Below are positions 16,307 to 22,941 of a stretch of DNA of 28,343 nucleotides, piece after piece. A program made the position numbers and the translations under genes. Numbering within the stretch: the stretch's first letter is position 1; each line of letters opens with the position of its first letter. Origin of the DNA: a virus. The stretch spans positions 1 to 28,343 of IMG/VR virus record IMGVR_UViG_3300023116_000257. One strand, written 5' to 3'. The notes under the pieces are model-generated. The model saw only the letters and a program-made list of their open reading frames with translations, was not told the DNA's origin and searched no databases.

Positions 16307-17242
16307 TCATCCTACGCGAGCCACGATTCTAGGAATAATGTCCCCACTTCGGATAACTTCCACTTGGCAACCTATTTCAAGGTTAAGCCCTTCAATATAT
16401 TCAATGTTGTGTAGCGTGGCTCTTGAAACGTTAGCTCCATCAATCGCCACAGGGTCGAGTACAGCTACGGGGCTAACTACGCCTGACTTCCCGACTTGCC
16501 ACACAACATCACGTAGAGTTGTTACTACGCCTTTCTTTTGCGTTTTGAGTGCAAAAGCCCCTCTAGGATGGTGAGAGGTATACCCCAACCTTTTGTACTC
16601 TGAATTATTATCCAGTCGATAAACCTGCCCATCGGTAGGAAAATCTGTAGCATCAAAAGTTGTTACAACATTGAACCCATTATTCTCGTGCAAGACTTGC
16701 ATATCGTAACCATATGAAGCGAAACCAGAATCAACCCACTCATATGCAACGAAGTGCATATTCTTTGAACGGGATTTGAACTCGTCTAAGTCTTTAAGGT
16801 TGAGAGAACCGGCAGCATAGTTCCTGGCATTGTCTATAGTGCTAGGAACCACGACTTCGCCATTTATCTGGCAAATACCGGGGTTGGGTTCAGAGAAACA
16901 AAATGGGGCAAGAAGCTCCATTTTTTCTGTAATGTCGCGACCAATCTTACCGTCACCTCTTGTAAGTGCCATTACTAGATCGCCTCCGACATATAGCAGA
17001 GATACTGCCGCACCATCCAACTTCGGAGTAACGACACAATTCTTTAAGGGAATAGGACTATCACTCAAATCAAAAACTTTTTGAAGTGAGTACATCCTAT
17101 GAAAATGCTCAACACCGTCTGTTACCGTATATCCTACGGTCTTGTATCCAAAGTGTGACGCCAGTATATCAAACTCTGCGTCTGACATAATGGGTTTACC
17201 TTCGTAATACTTTTTAGATGCAAGGTCAAGAAAATTGTGCAT
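16307..17242 (-). CDS. ligA: NAD+-dependent DNA ligase, adenylation/OB subunit
   Basis: This 311-aa protein matches the N-terminal half of bacterial LigA. Domain Ia has YYEGKPIMSDAEFD (12-25) for NAD+ binding. The adenylation domain has MYSLQKVFD and the lysine motif TPKLDGAAVS (K74), then GDGKIGRDITE, INGEVVVP and FVAYEW. The OB fold has WQVGKSGVVSPVAVLDPV and ends at SGDIIPRI. Zinc finger, HhH and BRCT domains are on the next gene (15447-16226). The nucleotidyl lysine should be adenylated by NAD+ and the complex should seal nicks. GGAG lies 8 nt before the ATG. The gene stands alone in the P4 unit, and no frameshift joins it to the second half. Confidence 0.93.
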   Translation of the reverse strand: MHNFLDLASKKYYEGKPIMSDAEFDILASHFGYKTVGYTVTDGVEHFHRMYSLQKVFDLSDSPIPLKNCVVTPKLDGAAVSLLYVGGDLVMALTRGDGKIGRDITEKMELLAPFCFSEPNPGICQINGEVVVPSTIDNARNYAAGSLNLKDLDEFKSRSKNMHFVAYEWVDSGFASYGYDMQVLHENNGFNVVTTFDATDFPTDGQVYRLDNNSEYKRLGYTSHHPRGAFALKTQKKGVVTTLRDVVWQVGKSGVVSPVAVLDPVAIDGANVSRATLHNIEYIEGLNLEIGCQVEVIRSGDIIPRIVARVG

Positions 17243-17267
17243 ATACTTCTCCGAATTTCTGATATAT

Positions 17268-17307
17268 ATTTTAACAGAAATAGATCAGAAAGTCAAGAAC
17301 TATTTTA
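17268..17307 (-). promoter_or_regulatory. Promoter P4
   Basis: The minus strand reads TAAAATAGTTC, TTGACT (17296-17291), 17 nt, TAAAAT (17273-17268). The TAG in the upstream element is the stop codon of the PC4-like gene. Predicted start is near 17261, giving a short leader with GGAG before the ligase adenylation subunit. Confidence 0.85.
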
Positions 17308-17602
17308 AGTATATCTCATCTAAAAGGTCTTTGAAGTGCTCCTCCAGGATATTTTTGGTTTCTGCAAGAGAAAGTATCTCTACCAAACCTGCAAAAAGCT
17401 CTCTGGAGTTGTCAAAGTCTAAAGCCATGGCTACGCCTTCCTTGGACGGCAGCCATTCTTCTTCAAAGTCCAAATAGTATTTTCTTAGGTGTAAGTATTC
17501 TACACCCCTAAAAGTATTGACACAGAGTCTAATCTGTATCTCTTTATTACTATCATAGTGAATGATGCGCTCATATAGCGCAGGTGCTTCATGCAGTAGC
17601 AT
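17300..17602 (-). CDS. PC4/Sub1-like single-stranded nucleic-acid-binding protein (probable)
   Basis: In this 100-aa protein residues 21-75 resemble the PC4 fold. Strands are EIQIRLCVNTF, RGVEYLHLRKYYLDFEEEW and LPSKEGVAMALD, followed by a helix (NSRELFAGLVEILSLAE). PC4 homologues bind ssDNA and melted duplex as dimers, and a phage T5 homologue is known. The order IRxxxxxF, GxxYLxxRxYY, PSKEGVAM matches the family consensus. The ATG overlaps the 89-aa stop by one base (TAATG). It lies with replication genes, consistent with a role in transcription or replication of unwound DNA. The gene stops inside the P4 promoter element. Confidence 0.68.
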   Translation of the reverse strand: MLLHEAPALYERIIHYDSNKEIQIRLCVNTFRGVEYLHLRKYYLDFEEEWLPSKEGVAMALDFDNSRELFAGLVEILSLAETKNILEEHFKDLLDEIYLK

Positions 17603-17871
17603 TAGTCGTCCTCGTTTTTTAGCACCGAGGCTAACGGTACTACACTTGTCACGTTTCTAGGATTTAATTTTCGGTAAGAGTCCGTATCCCAGCAAAATAA
17701 CAGTAATTCATTTTCGTTTTCTTTTGCTCTGTTTGTCTTATTCTGAATATATGGAGTGCTAAAATCTAACGTACAAACATTGTATTTTAACTTATTAGAG
17801 TTCTTACTTCTGTAAGTTATAATTGCATCGCCATATTCATTGACAAGCTGTGCTAATTCTTCTTTTTTCAC
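17602..17871 (-). CDS. 89-aa protein of unknown function, β-rich
   Basis: I do not recognise a family. The chain has alternating strand-like segments (DAIITYRSK, YNVCTLDF, ELLLFCWDTDSYRKL) and ends with NVTSVVPLASVL, which suggests a small β-barrel. The LLLFCWDTDSYRKL part is faintly WYL-like, but too short to claim. The start is GTG at 17871 with AAGGAG 6 nt upstream. It is coupled to the PC4-like gene through a one-base overlap. A terminator-like hairpin lies upstream, between this gene and the SANT-like gene. Confidence 0.75.
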   Translation of the reverse strand: MKKEELAQLVNEYGDAIITYRSKNSNKLKYNVCTLDFSTPYIQNKTNRAKENENELLLFCWDTDSYRKLNPRNVTSVVPLASVLKNEDD

Positions 17872-17948
17872 AATTACTCCTTTGGTACCAGATTAGCAAA
17901 CTTTTTTACTTTGCTGAACTCAAAGGTTAAATGCGTAGATGTGAAGAA

Positions 17949-17975
17949 ACCTGGGAAGGATTAACCTCCCCAGGT
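17949..17975 (-). terminator. Terminator-like hairpin after the P5 SANT-like gene
   Basis: On the minus strand ACCTGGG(G)AGG pairs with CCT(T)CCCAGGT across a 5-nt loop: ten base pairs with one mismatch, followed by TTTCTTC. The T-run is weak, so partial read-through into the 89-aa and PC4-like genes is likely. The position is directly after the 145-aa gene stop. Confidence 0.65.
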
Positions 17976-17996
17976 ATATACTTCAAAGGTAGTTCG

Positions 17997-18434
17997 TCAG
18001 CCTGTTACAGCGTTGAGTACCGTTGTAAAGTATTGAGCCGCCTTACCAGTCAGTTTGCTGACGATATCCTCGTCTACTTCCTGACCTGCATCCGTAAGGG
18101 CTGCTACGAGAGCTTCTTGAGCCGCAGCCTTAGAAACTCGTCCACCGCCAGTTGAGCCGGAGCTCTTTGATGCCGGTGCTTTTTTGACGTACACTTCAGC
18201 ACGAGAAAGAACCATGCGAACCCCGTTGGCGCTCTGCTCAAATTCTTTCGCAATATCCTTTACAATCTCCATACTAGTTTCTGGAGTAGGATCTTGTGCC
18301 AAGTATGCATCAATAACTTCTTGTTTTAATTCATCAGTCCAAGCCACTTTTTGTTTCCTCTTTAACTGTGTTATACTTAGCTTCTGTTCGGGTCGTTTAA
18401 GTTTGTACATTTGGTTATACCACCTATCGCCCAT
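17997..18434 (-). CDS. SANT/HTH-like DNA-binding protein (145 aa)
   Basis: Residues 30-83 contain VAWTDELKQEVIDAYLAQ and VKDIAKEFEQSANGVRMVLS, the same aromatic-acidic start and helix-turn-helix-like core as the repeats in the 14738-15469 protein. A Ser/Gly linker (about 90-103) and a helical C-terminal domain (SKAAAQEALVAALTDAG to the end) follow. It is probably a phage DNA-binding regulator. The ATG at 18434 has GGAGG 5 nt upstream. An internal GTG at 18347 has GAGG 9 nt upstream and would give a 116-aa form beginning at the domain (AWTDELK). The long form carries a basic 29-residue extension. Its leader is about 40 nt from the P5 start. Confidence 0.78.
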   Translation of the reverse strand: MGDRWYNQMYKLKRPEQKLSITQLKRKQKVAWTDELKQEVIDAYLAQDPTPETSMEIVKDIAKEFEQSANGVRMVLSRAEVYVKKAPASKSSGSTGGGRVSKAAAQEALVAALTDAGQEVDEDIVSKLTGKAAQYFTTVLNAVTG

Positions 18435-18480
18435 AGAAACCTCCGATTCAAAAATGTAATAATATCAAATTTCAAAATCT

Positions 18481-18520
18481 ATTATACTAAAGAAAAGCAC
18501 GAATGTCAAGAATTATTTTC
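18481..18520 (-). promoter_or_regulatory. Promoter P5
   Basis: The minus strand reads GAAAATAATTC, TTGACA (18509-18504), 17 nt, TATAAT (18486-18481). Both hexamers are consensus. The element overlaps the stop of the HTH gene (TGA, 18521-18519). Predicted start is near 18474, with a 40-nt leader before the SANT-like gene. Confidence 0.9.
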
Positions 18521-19235
18521 ACACTCGGTTTAAATCTACCCCATACTTCTCTAGATGCGATAACTTGCCTAAATCGTATGCGGGAGATACTGCAAAATAA
18601 CCTCCACTTACTATGTGAGGAAAAAATGTATCTTCACTATTTACTGCCTCTGTAACATATATCGAATACATTTTTGAACCGTACTTTTTTTCGTAATCTA
18701 CAGGGGTTATACCTTTTCTACTCTGCTGGTATTCCAGGCTTAACTCCTCTTTAATAACCGCTGTTGTATGGTGCTTGGCAGACCATACAATTTCTCCGAC
18801 TTCAAATCTGTCGGCCACGCAAGAATCAGGAATATAATCAATACCTTGCTTATCTTCTTTACTAGTGGGGCGTTGTGGTACTCCGGTTCTTTCAATAATT
18901 GATCGTACAAACGAAGGCGATCTAAAAAGTCCTTTTGCGATTTCGGAGACTGAATCACCTGCAAGGTATTCGGTGATAGCAGTTCTAATTTCTGTAGTAT
19001 CTGCTTGTCTACCTCGATTGGCGGCTTTTCGTCTAGCAATATTATCTTGTCTTTGCTGATAGTCATTAAAAATTCTCTGCAATCTTGTTGTATTATAAGC
19101 AATGTTTAATATACTACAGGCTTCTTTTTTAGTTATAGGAGTTCCTTCTTCTGGATTTAACAGAGTCATTACCTTTCGAATGTTACTATCCGAAAGATTC
19201 TCATGTGCTTTCTTTTTTATTCCTCTAGTTGCCAT
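18519..19235 (-). CDS. HTH-containing protein (238 aa), probable DNA-binding regulator
   Basis: The N-terminal half is basic, with two helix-turn-helix-like stretches. One is around KKEACSILNIAYNTTRLQRIFNDY. A clearer one is ITEYLAGDSVSEIAKGLFRSPSFVRSIIERTG, which looks like the HTH of resolvase/regulator-type proteins. The C-terminal half (GEIVWSAKHHTTAVIKEEL, MYSIYVTEAV, GGYFAVSPAYDLGKLSHLEKYG) is β-rich and unassigned. The ATG at 19235 has GAGGA 6 nt upstream and is preferred over the ATG at 19250. It is the last gene of the P6 unit, after thyX. No catalytic motif was seen, so a regulatory role is inferred from the HTH alone. Confidence 0.75.
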   Translation of the reverse strand: MATRGIKKKAHENLSDSNIRKVMTLLNPEEGTPITKKEACSILNIAYNTTRLQRIFNDYQQRQDNIARRKAANRGRQADTTEIRTAITEYLAGDSVSEIAKGLFRSPSFVRSIIERTGVPQRPTSKEDKQGIDYIPDSCVADRFEVGEIVWSAKHHTTAVIKEELSLEYQQSRKGITPVDYEKKYGSKMYSIYVTEAVNSEDTFFPHIVSGGYFAVSPAYDLGKLSHLEKYGVDLNRV

Positions 19236-19236
19236 A

Positions 19237-19314
19237 CTAGTCCTCGTCATAGGGTGTTAATATTGCTAAAATTACTATAACTATAAGTACCCAGGTTAAT
19301 ATATCAATAATCAT
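19237..19314 (-). CDS. 25-aa single-pass membrane micropeptide (tentative)
   Basis: The peptide starts MIIDILTWVLIVIVILAILT and ends PYDED: a clear transmembrane segment with an acidic tail. Its ATG overlaps the thyX end by 11 nt and its stop is 1 nt before the HTH gene ATG, so it fills the gap between the genes exactly. The ribosome site is weak and translation would rely on coupling with thyX. No function is assigned. Confidence 0.5.
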   Translation of the reverse strand: MIIDILTWVLIVIVILAILTPYDED

Positions 19315-19969
19315 CAGTAGCCCATTCATTTAGAAAAGGAAACTTCAAACAAAGAATAGCCCAACAGCGTCTAGCAACATAGATATGCTCCTTTTGAGTT
19401 CCGTGTGCCATTCTTAGATCACAGTAATGTATCCAAGAGCGCAAAGACCCGGCCATATATAACCTAGACTTTGTAAGACCCTCTGGCAATACTACTCTTG
19501 CTTGTTCTTTTGCAATTCCTTCCTTTAAAGCCCAATCATAAGCTGCCATACAAGTATTTATAACTTCTTGTTGATATTTTTTCCACTGAGCCTCAAGTTG
19601 TACATCCCCACTTTCTAGACTGTTTTGCCTGTTTGTGTAGTCTTGTAATCTTGCATCTCTGCTTTCAATAAATCCTGGAGCCTCCGCGTACCGTTGGCTA
19701 AATTCTTGGAAAGAGAAACTTCTATGCCTGAGAATTTGCCTAGCAATATCTCTAGTTGTTTCTATCTCCATAACAACATGAACCATCTCGAAGGGGCTCC
19801 AGTGTTTATGTTTGATAAGGTACTTTAGTAATTTAGATACTGTTTTCTTATTGTTCTGGTTATCGGGATTACTCACTCTAGCAACATAGCCTATAAGATC
19901 TTCGGCTGTTTCGTCCTCTCCTCTAAAAGGCTGTGTAACTCCTATGAGCTTTACAGTGCTGTTATCCAT
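19304..19969 (-). CDS. thyX: Flavin-dependent thymidylate synthase ThyX
   Basis: The 221-aa protein has the ThyX signature RHRSFSFQEFSQRY (81-94), matching RHRxxSxxxxSxRY that binds FAD and dUMP. Also present are HWSPFEMVHVVMEIE (56-70), EQARVVLPEGLTKSRLYMAGSLRSWIHY and the C-terminal RMAHGTQKEH. The enzyme methylates dUMP to dTMP with methylene-tetrahydrofolate and FAD. Together with the B12-dependent reductase and MazG it forms the phage's nucleotide supply module. The start overlaps the upstream gene by 8 nt. Length is typical of the family. Confidence 0.95.
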   Translation of the reverse strand: MDNSTVKLIGVTQPFRGEDETAEDLIGYVARVSNPDNQNNKKTVSKLLKYLIKHKHWSPFEMVHVVMEIETTRDIARQILRHRSFSFQEFSQRYAEAPGFIESRDARLQDYTNRQNSLESGDVQLEAQWKKYQQEVINTCMAAYDWALKEGIAKEQARVVLPEGLTKSRLYMAGSLRSWIHYCDLRMAHGTQKEHIYVARRCWAILCLKFPFLNEWATDDY

Positions 19970-20477
19970 TCTGTACTAGTCCTATATCTCTAGTGTACCA
20001 TTCTGGTGCTTCTCTGCCCTTCTCCCACTTTGCAAATCTAGATTTGTCCATGAGATAGAAAAGCTGATAGGCTCCGATCGTATCGTTTTCAGTTTTATAT
20101 TCATCAGGCATACACTGGGGAGGGGTGGTGAAAGGCCCTGCTGGCAGCCCCCCAGGATACTGCTTTAATATGTGTCGCAATTTTTTGTCGGACAGATGAA
20201 CTTTACCATACCGACGAGTATACTCATCAGCTAACCCAATAAAGTGTTCGTAAAGCCAGCGATAATTGCCCCGTGTTTCTCTAAGCCAGATATTACATGG
20301 ATGGTTTTTATGCGTAGGTTTGTACAACAAATCAGGTGGGTCGATAATATCGTCCCACATTTCAATCTGACAAGTTGATAACATTTGTGCGCTTTCTAGT
20401 ACCATTTTTACAACGTGCTTATCACATTGCATTTGTGCGGCTATAACCGGATCAGGGTCAAGGTAAAATATATTCAT
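19962..20477 (-). CDS. Conserved viral protein with DKHVVKM motif, function unknown
   Basis: The 171-aa protein starts MNIFYLDPDPVIAAQMQCDKHVVKMVLESAQML, followed by YKPTHKNHPCNIWLRETRGNYRWLYEH and EYTRRYGKVHLSDKKLRHIL. The many conserved-looking His, Asp, Glu and Lys residues suggest an enzyme. I recall the same opening in other phage and large-virus proteins, sometimes labelled pyrimidine dimer glycosylase, but I see nothing here that proves that activity. It sits directly upstream of thyX with an 8-nt overlap, and overlaps the 79-aa gene by 4 nt. The context hints at DNA or nucleotide metabolism. Confidence 0.8.
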   Translation of the reverse strand: MNIFYLDPDPVIAAQMQCDKHVVKMVLESAQMLSTCQIEMWDDIIDPPDLLYKPTHKNHPCNIWLRETRGNYRWLYEHFIGLADEYTRRYGKVHLSDKKLRHILKQYPGGLPAGPFTTPPQCMPDEYKTENDTIGAYQLFYLMDKSRFAKWEKGREAPEWYTRDIGLVQNG

Positions 20478-20713
20478 AGTCCGTAGTAATTCTTTATAGT
20501 TGATTCAAAAATATTTGCGTCTATTTCATTTTCAAAAAGGTAACTGTGTTGATATACGTCAGTCCACTTTTTGAAGTGCCATTTATGGGGTGGTAGTTGT
20601 TGCTTTACGATGTATCGAGCAATGTGGTCACTCAAGTCAGAATGTATCGTAACTGCGTAACCAGGTAGCCATTTCATTTTGTAATCCCATATTTCTTGCG
20701 GTGTCATACTCAT
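20474..20713 (-). CDS. 79-aa protein of unknown function, probably on a leaderless mRNA
   Basis: No family is recognised; the protein is small and aromatic-rich (MTPQEIWDYKMKWLPGYAV, HKWHFKKWTDVYQHSYLF). The ATG at 20713 starts six bases after the P6 TATAAT, so the expected transcription start is the A of the ATG. A second ATG at 20707 (residue 3) has AGGA 5 nt before it, but that AGGA would lie upstream of or at +1. It is the first gene of the P6 unit and is coupled to the next by a 4-nt overlap. Confidence 0.72.
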   Translation of the reverse strand: MSMTPQEIWDYKMKWLPGYAVTIHSDLSDHIARYIVKQQLPPHKWHFKKWTDVYQHSYLFENEIDANIFESTIKNYYGL

Positions 20714-20719
20714 CCTATT

Positions 20720-20759
20720 ATTATACTAAAAAATGTGTAAAATGTCAAGATATATTTTA
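20720..20759 (-). promoter_or_regulatory. Promoter P6
   Basis: The minus strand reads TAAAATATATC, TTGACA (20748-20743), 17 nt, TATAAT (20725-20720). Both hexamers are consensus. Predicted start is near 20713, which coincides with an ATG. It heads the thyX unit and begins about 10 nt after the preceding gene. Confidence 0.9.
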
Positions 20760-20767
20760 ACATATGC

Positions 20768-20947
20768 TTACTTCATTTCTTCCTTCGTTAGCCAAATTAG
20801 TTTATTATTTTTACATACTAATGATGCTGTTTTTCCGCCTCTTTGGCAGCAATTCTTTTCATTCTTTAGAACGACCCATCCTGTAGCCCCATGATTTTTT
20901 ACTATATCTTTAAGTCGCTCCGTTATCGGGTTTATTCTGATCGTCAT
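20768..20947 (-). CDS. 59-aa protein of unknown function
   Basis: This small basic ORF starts MTIRINPITERLKDIVKNHG, continues GWVVLKNEKNCCQRGGKTASL and ends WLTKEEMK. It looks like a compact α/β protein with an adjacent Cys pair. GGAG lies 7 nt before the ATG. It overlaps the 84-aa gene by 38 nt and fills an otherwise empty stretch up to promoter P6, which supports it being real. It is the last gene of the P7 unit. No function is assigned. Confidence 0.65.
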   Translation of the reverse strand: MTIRINPITERLKDIVKNHGATGWVVLKNEKNCCQRGGKTASLVCKNNKLIWLTKEEMK

Positions 20948-21164
20948 GATGTGTCTCCTGATGTCTGAGTATAAACTCTAAACCCTTATCGCCATAAATG
21001 GCGTATATTGTTTCCAATAGAAAACGACTAGCATAGTCAAAGTAGTCCTTCTCTACCAACCTTTTCTGCGATGCACACTCAGCAAAGAAATCCGCCGCTA
21101 ATGTATGCACTCTTGATAATTCTGGTTCTCCTACCATTGGCTTAGGAAGTATTATAGTTCCCAT
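20910..21164 (-). CDS. 84-aa protein of unknown function
   Basis: The protein is soluble and mostly helical (SRVHTLAADFFAECASQKRLV, DYASRFLLETIYAIYGDKGLEFIL), ending in a His/Asp-rich tail. The ATG shares one base with the endolysin stop (TAATG), and GAGG lies 7 nt before it. The position right after the lysis genes suggests a late or lysis-related accessory role, but nothing in the sequence shows it. Confidence 0.75.
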   Translation of the reverse strand: MGTIILPKPMVGEPELSRVHTLAADFFAECASQKRLVEKDYFDYASRFLLETIYAIYGDKGLEFILRHQETHHDDQNKPDNGAT

Positions 21165-21616
21165 TATACAGCCTCCAGCCTATCCATTAACTCTTTGCCT
21201 CGTCGACCCACTTGAGTATACCAAAGGCTGTCTCTACCTTCTGCGGCAGCTTTCGTCCAGTTCCTAGCGTATAGTGCCTCTTTCATCTTGACAAACTTTT
21301 TAAATTTATGGTATCCTAAATTAAATGCCATGTTAATACAGATTTCCCGAACTTCCTCCGGCCAGTCTGTCCATTCTTCAAATTTAAAAAGAATTTCACA
21401 ATCTTCTATTGCGACTGCTAAATCTTGTTTCAAGGCTTGATTGACGCGAAGCGGGAGAACTGAAGTGCCGACTGGCTGTTCCCACTCTGGATCTCCGTCT
21501 TTAATTAAATGCCCTACTCCAAAGGTTTTAAATCCTAATGGGTCGAGATATATTTCGTAAATTACACCCTCATGTCTTCTGAGGTCATTCATTATCCTCT
21601 GTTCGTTGTACATCAT
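21164..21616 (-). CDS. Endolysin, T4-lysozyme type (GH24 muramidase)
   Basis: This 150-aa lysozyme has the GH24 catalytic triad: E16 in RRHEG, D25 and T31 in YLDPLGFKTFGVGH. The spacings of 9 and 6 residues equal those of T4 lysozyme (E11, D20, T26). Other family features are NMAFNLGYHKFKKF and the basic C-terminal WYTQVGRRGKELM. It cleaves the glycan strand of peptidoglycan. No signal peptide is present, so release needs a holin; candidates are the small membrane proteins of the same unit. AAAAGGA precedes the ATG. It overlaps the outer spanin gene by 32 nt and lies in a spanin-lysozyme cluster. Confidence 0.94.
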   Translation of the reverse strand: MMYNEQRIMNDLRRHEGVIYEIYLDPLGFKTFGVGHLIKDGDPEWEQPVGTSVLPLRVNQALKQDLAVAIEDCEILFKFEEWTDWPEEVREICINMAFNLGYHKFKKFVKMKEALYARNWTKAAAEGRDSLWYTQVGRRGKELMDRLEAV

Positions 21617-21968
21617 ACGAATCCTTTTGTGCTAAACTTTCATAATATTCTATTAACTCAGTTTGCTGTCTTAAATACCTGAGTATCTCTGCCATGTTCA
21701 AACTGAGGTTTTCGTAGTATCGAACGTCAAAAGCAATAAAAGCAGTATCTCCGTTCCGTGCCATGTTCGCATTTAAATAATCTTCTAAATTTTCTGAACT
21801 TACTGCTTGAGCAACTACTTGATGTAAATTTATGGGGCGAGGACGCTCTCGCAACAATATTTCTCTATCTACATAAACTGTTGTAGTTGTCGGTGTAGCA
21901 GCACAGTTAACCAGTATCAGACTTGCCGCTAGCACGCTCAAAATCTTTCCAAACCTGTTCAATACCAT
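21585..21968 (-). CDS. Outer-membrane spanin-like lipoprotein (Rz1-type)
   Basis: The 127-aa protein begins with a lipoprotein signal (MVLNRFGKILSVLAASLILVNC): basic start, hydrophobic core and lipobox LVNC at about residue 22. The mature part has a Thr-rich linker, RERPRPINLHQ, and a helical region ending acidic. Its 5' end overlaps the Rz-like gene in another frame by 62 nt, the typical overlapping spanin layout. It should anchor in the outer membrane and pair with the inner spanin to fuse membranes at lysis. It is longer than lambda Rz1. Direct similarity to known spanins was not checked, so the call rests on topology and position. Confidence 0.78.
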   Translation of the reverse strand: MVLNRFGKILSVLAASLILVNCAATPTTTTVYVDREILLRERPRPINLHQVVAQAVSSENLEDYLNANMARNGDTAFIAFDVRYYENLSLNMAEILRYLRQQTELIEYYESLAQKDSYDVQRTEDNE

Positions 21969-22275
21969 CGTTAATTCTCTTTTCTACTAATCCTGGTTTT
22001 GCTATTACTAATCGTGTTAGATCATGTCTTTGCAAAACTCCGATCAGCCTGTCCCTATCATTCTCCCACTTATTTAGGTCTCTTTGATAGGCTCTTGTTG
22101 CTTCTTCAAAAACTTCTCGTTCTTTCTGCAACTGTTTTATAGTATCTTGACTTTGTAAAAGCGATACTTCCATCTGTGCCATAGTCTTAGTCATTCTGTC
22201 ATACTGAATTTTTCCAAAGTATGCCATGCCAGATATGACACCCAGTAAAACTAAAATAGTAAAAATTCTATACAT
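21907..22275 (-). CDS. Inner-membrane spanin-like protein (Rz-type)
   Basis: The 122-aa protein has one N-terminal membrane helix (IFTILVLLGVISGMAYFG), then a long periplasmic helical, coiled-coil-prone region (about 30-85: TKTMAQMEVSLLQSQDTIKQLQKERE). A C-terminal part (VEKRINDGIEQVWKDFE) follows. This is the N-in/C-out layout of inner spanins. It overlaps the lipoprotein gene by 62 nt and is followed by the lysozyme. AGGA lies only 2-3 nt before the ATG, so initiation may be weak. The preceding gene is Hsp20, separated by a strong GC-rich hairpin. Confidence 0.78.
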   Translation of the reverse strand: MYRIFTILVLLGVISGMAYFGKIQYDRMTKTMAQMEVSLLQSQDTIKQLQKEREVFEEATRAYQRDLNKWENDRDRLIGVLQRHDLTRLVIAKPGLVEKRINDGIEQVWKDFERASGKSDTG

Positions 22276-22290
22276 AGTCCTGATTATAGA

Positions 22291-22312
22291 GCCTGGCGCG
22301 CAGGCGCCAGGC
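22291..22312 (-). terminator. GC-rich hairpin between Hsp20 and spanin genes
   Basis: On the minus strand GCCTGGCGC pairs with GCGCCAGGC (9 bp, loop CTGC). It is followed by TCTATAATC rather than a T-run, so it is a weak or factor-dependent terminator, or an mRNA processing or stability element between Hsp20 and the lysis genes. Confidence 0.5.
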
Positions 22313-22322
22313 CCCGTTGAGA

Positions 22323-22742
22323 TTAAAGAATCTCGATTAGTTTTGGCAACTCTGCTTCTGGAATCTGTTTGCTAAACTCTATGTTCAACATTCCGCTTTC
22401 CAGATACGCTCGATCAAGGATTAAGTTTTCCCCAATCGAAAAAGTGCGTTGAAAGTTCTTAGTGCTAAGACCTTTATGGGTATAGCTCTCTCCTTTTTCA
22501 AGATATTCCTCTTTCATCTCTCCCCTTACAAGCAAAGTAGACTTTTCGAGTTCCAGAGTAAGATCTTCTTTATCCCACCCTGGAACCGCTACTTCAATCC
22601 TGTATCCTGTAGCGGAATTGATAATATTATATCGAGGATAAGAATGTTGATCTATGGTGGGCATTGTAAATACTCGATCCAAAAAATCGTCTGCTCCCAG
22701 CATAAACTTTCTCAGGTCATTAACATTTTGTAACTTCGTCAT
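22323..22742 (-). CDS. Small heat-shock protein (Hsp20/IbpA family)
   Basis: The 139-aa protein has an α-crystallin domain: YPRYNIINSATGYRIEVAVPGWDKEDLTLELEKSTLLVRGE, then GLSTKNFQRTFSIGENLILDRAYLESGMLNIEF (the AxxxxGxLxI-type end motif). It has a short C-terminal tail. Hsp20 proteins are ATP-independent holdases that keep unfolding proteins soluble. The start is ATG 22742, with GGAG 7 nt before it; the open frame upstream to 22793 is not needed. It overlaps the 73-aa gene by 23 nt. Phage Hsp20 genes are known from marine myoviruses, and its placement in a lysis and tmRNA unit suggests protein quality control late in infection (inference). Confidence 0.92.
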   Translation of the reverse strand: MTKLQNVNDLRKFMLGADDFLDRVFTMPTIDQHSYPRYNIINSATGYRIEVAVPGWDKEDLTLELEKSTLLVRGEMKEEYLEKGESYTHKGLSTKNFQRTFSIGENLILDRAYLESGMLNIEFSKQIPEAELPKLIEIL

Positions 22743-22941
22743 TTTTTTCTCCGTGCGCCCGTTCGGTACGCTCTTTAGATGCCATACGGTCATCTATATT
22801 ATTTTTGGGTAGTTGTCCTACCCACGACATAAAGCTAGCTTTTGGCCCGGTCTGATACCGTGGCTTGCTAGCTGCACCTTTCTCCTCTCGTTCGAGAAGA
22901 GACATATAATATTCGTGCATCATTTCGTTTCTAGTTTTCAC
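22720..22941 (-). CDS. 73-aa charged protein of unknown function
   Basis: This is a highly charged, probably flexible protein (MKTRNEMMHEYYMSLLEREEKG, SKERTERAHGEKNDEV) with no recognised domain. It is coupled to the methyltransferase gene by a 4-nt overlap (ATGA) and to Hsp20 by a 23-nt overlap. The frame is coding judged by tight packing, not by similarity. Confidence 0.7.
   Translation of the reverse strand: MKTRNEMMHEYYMSLLEREEKGAASKPRYQTGPKASFMSWVGQLPKNNIDDRMASKERTERAHGEKNDEVTKC

Noticed and set aside
22283-22288. TATAAT on the minus strand after the 22291-22312 hairpin, as a promoter for the spanins
   Set aside because: The region at -35 is the GC-rich hairpin and does not match TTGACA, and the shared upstream element is absent.
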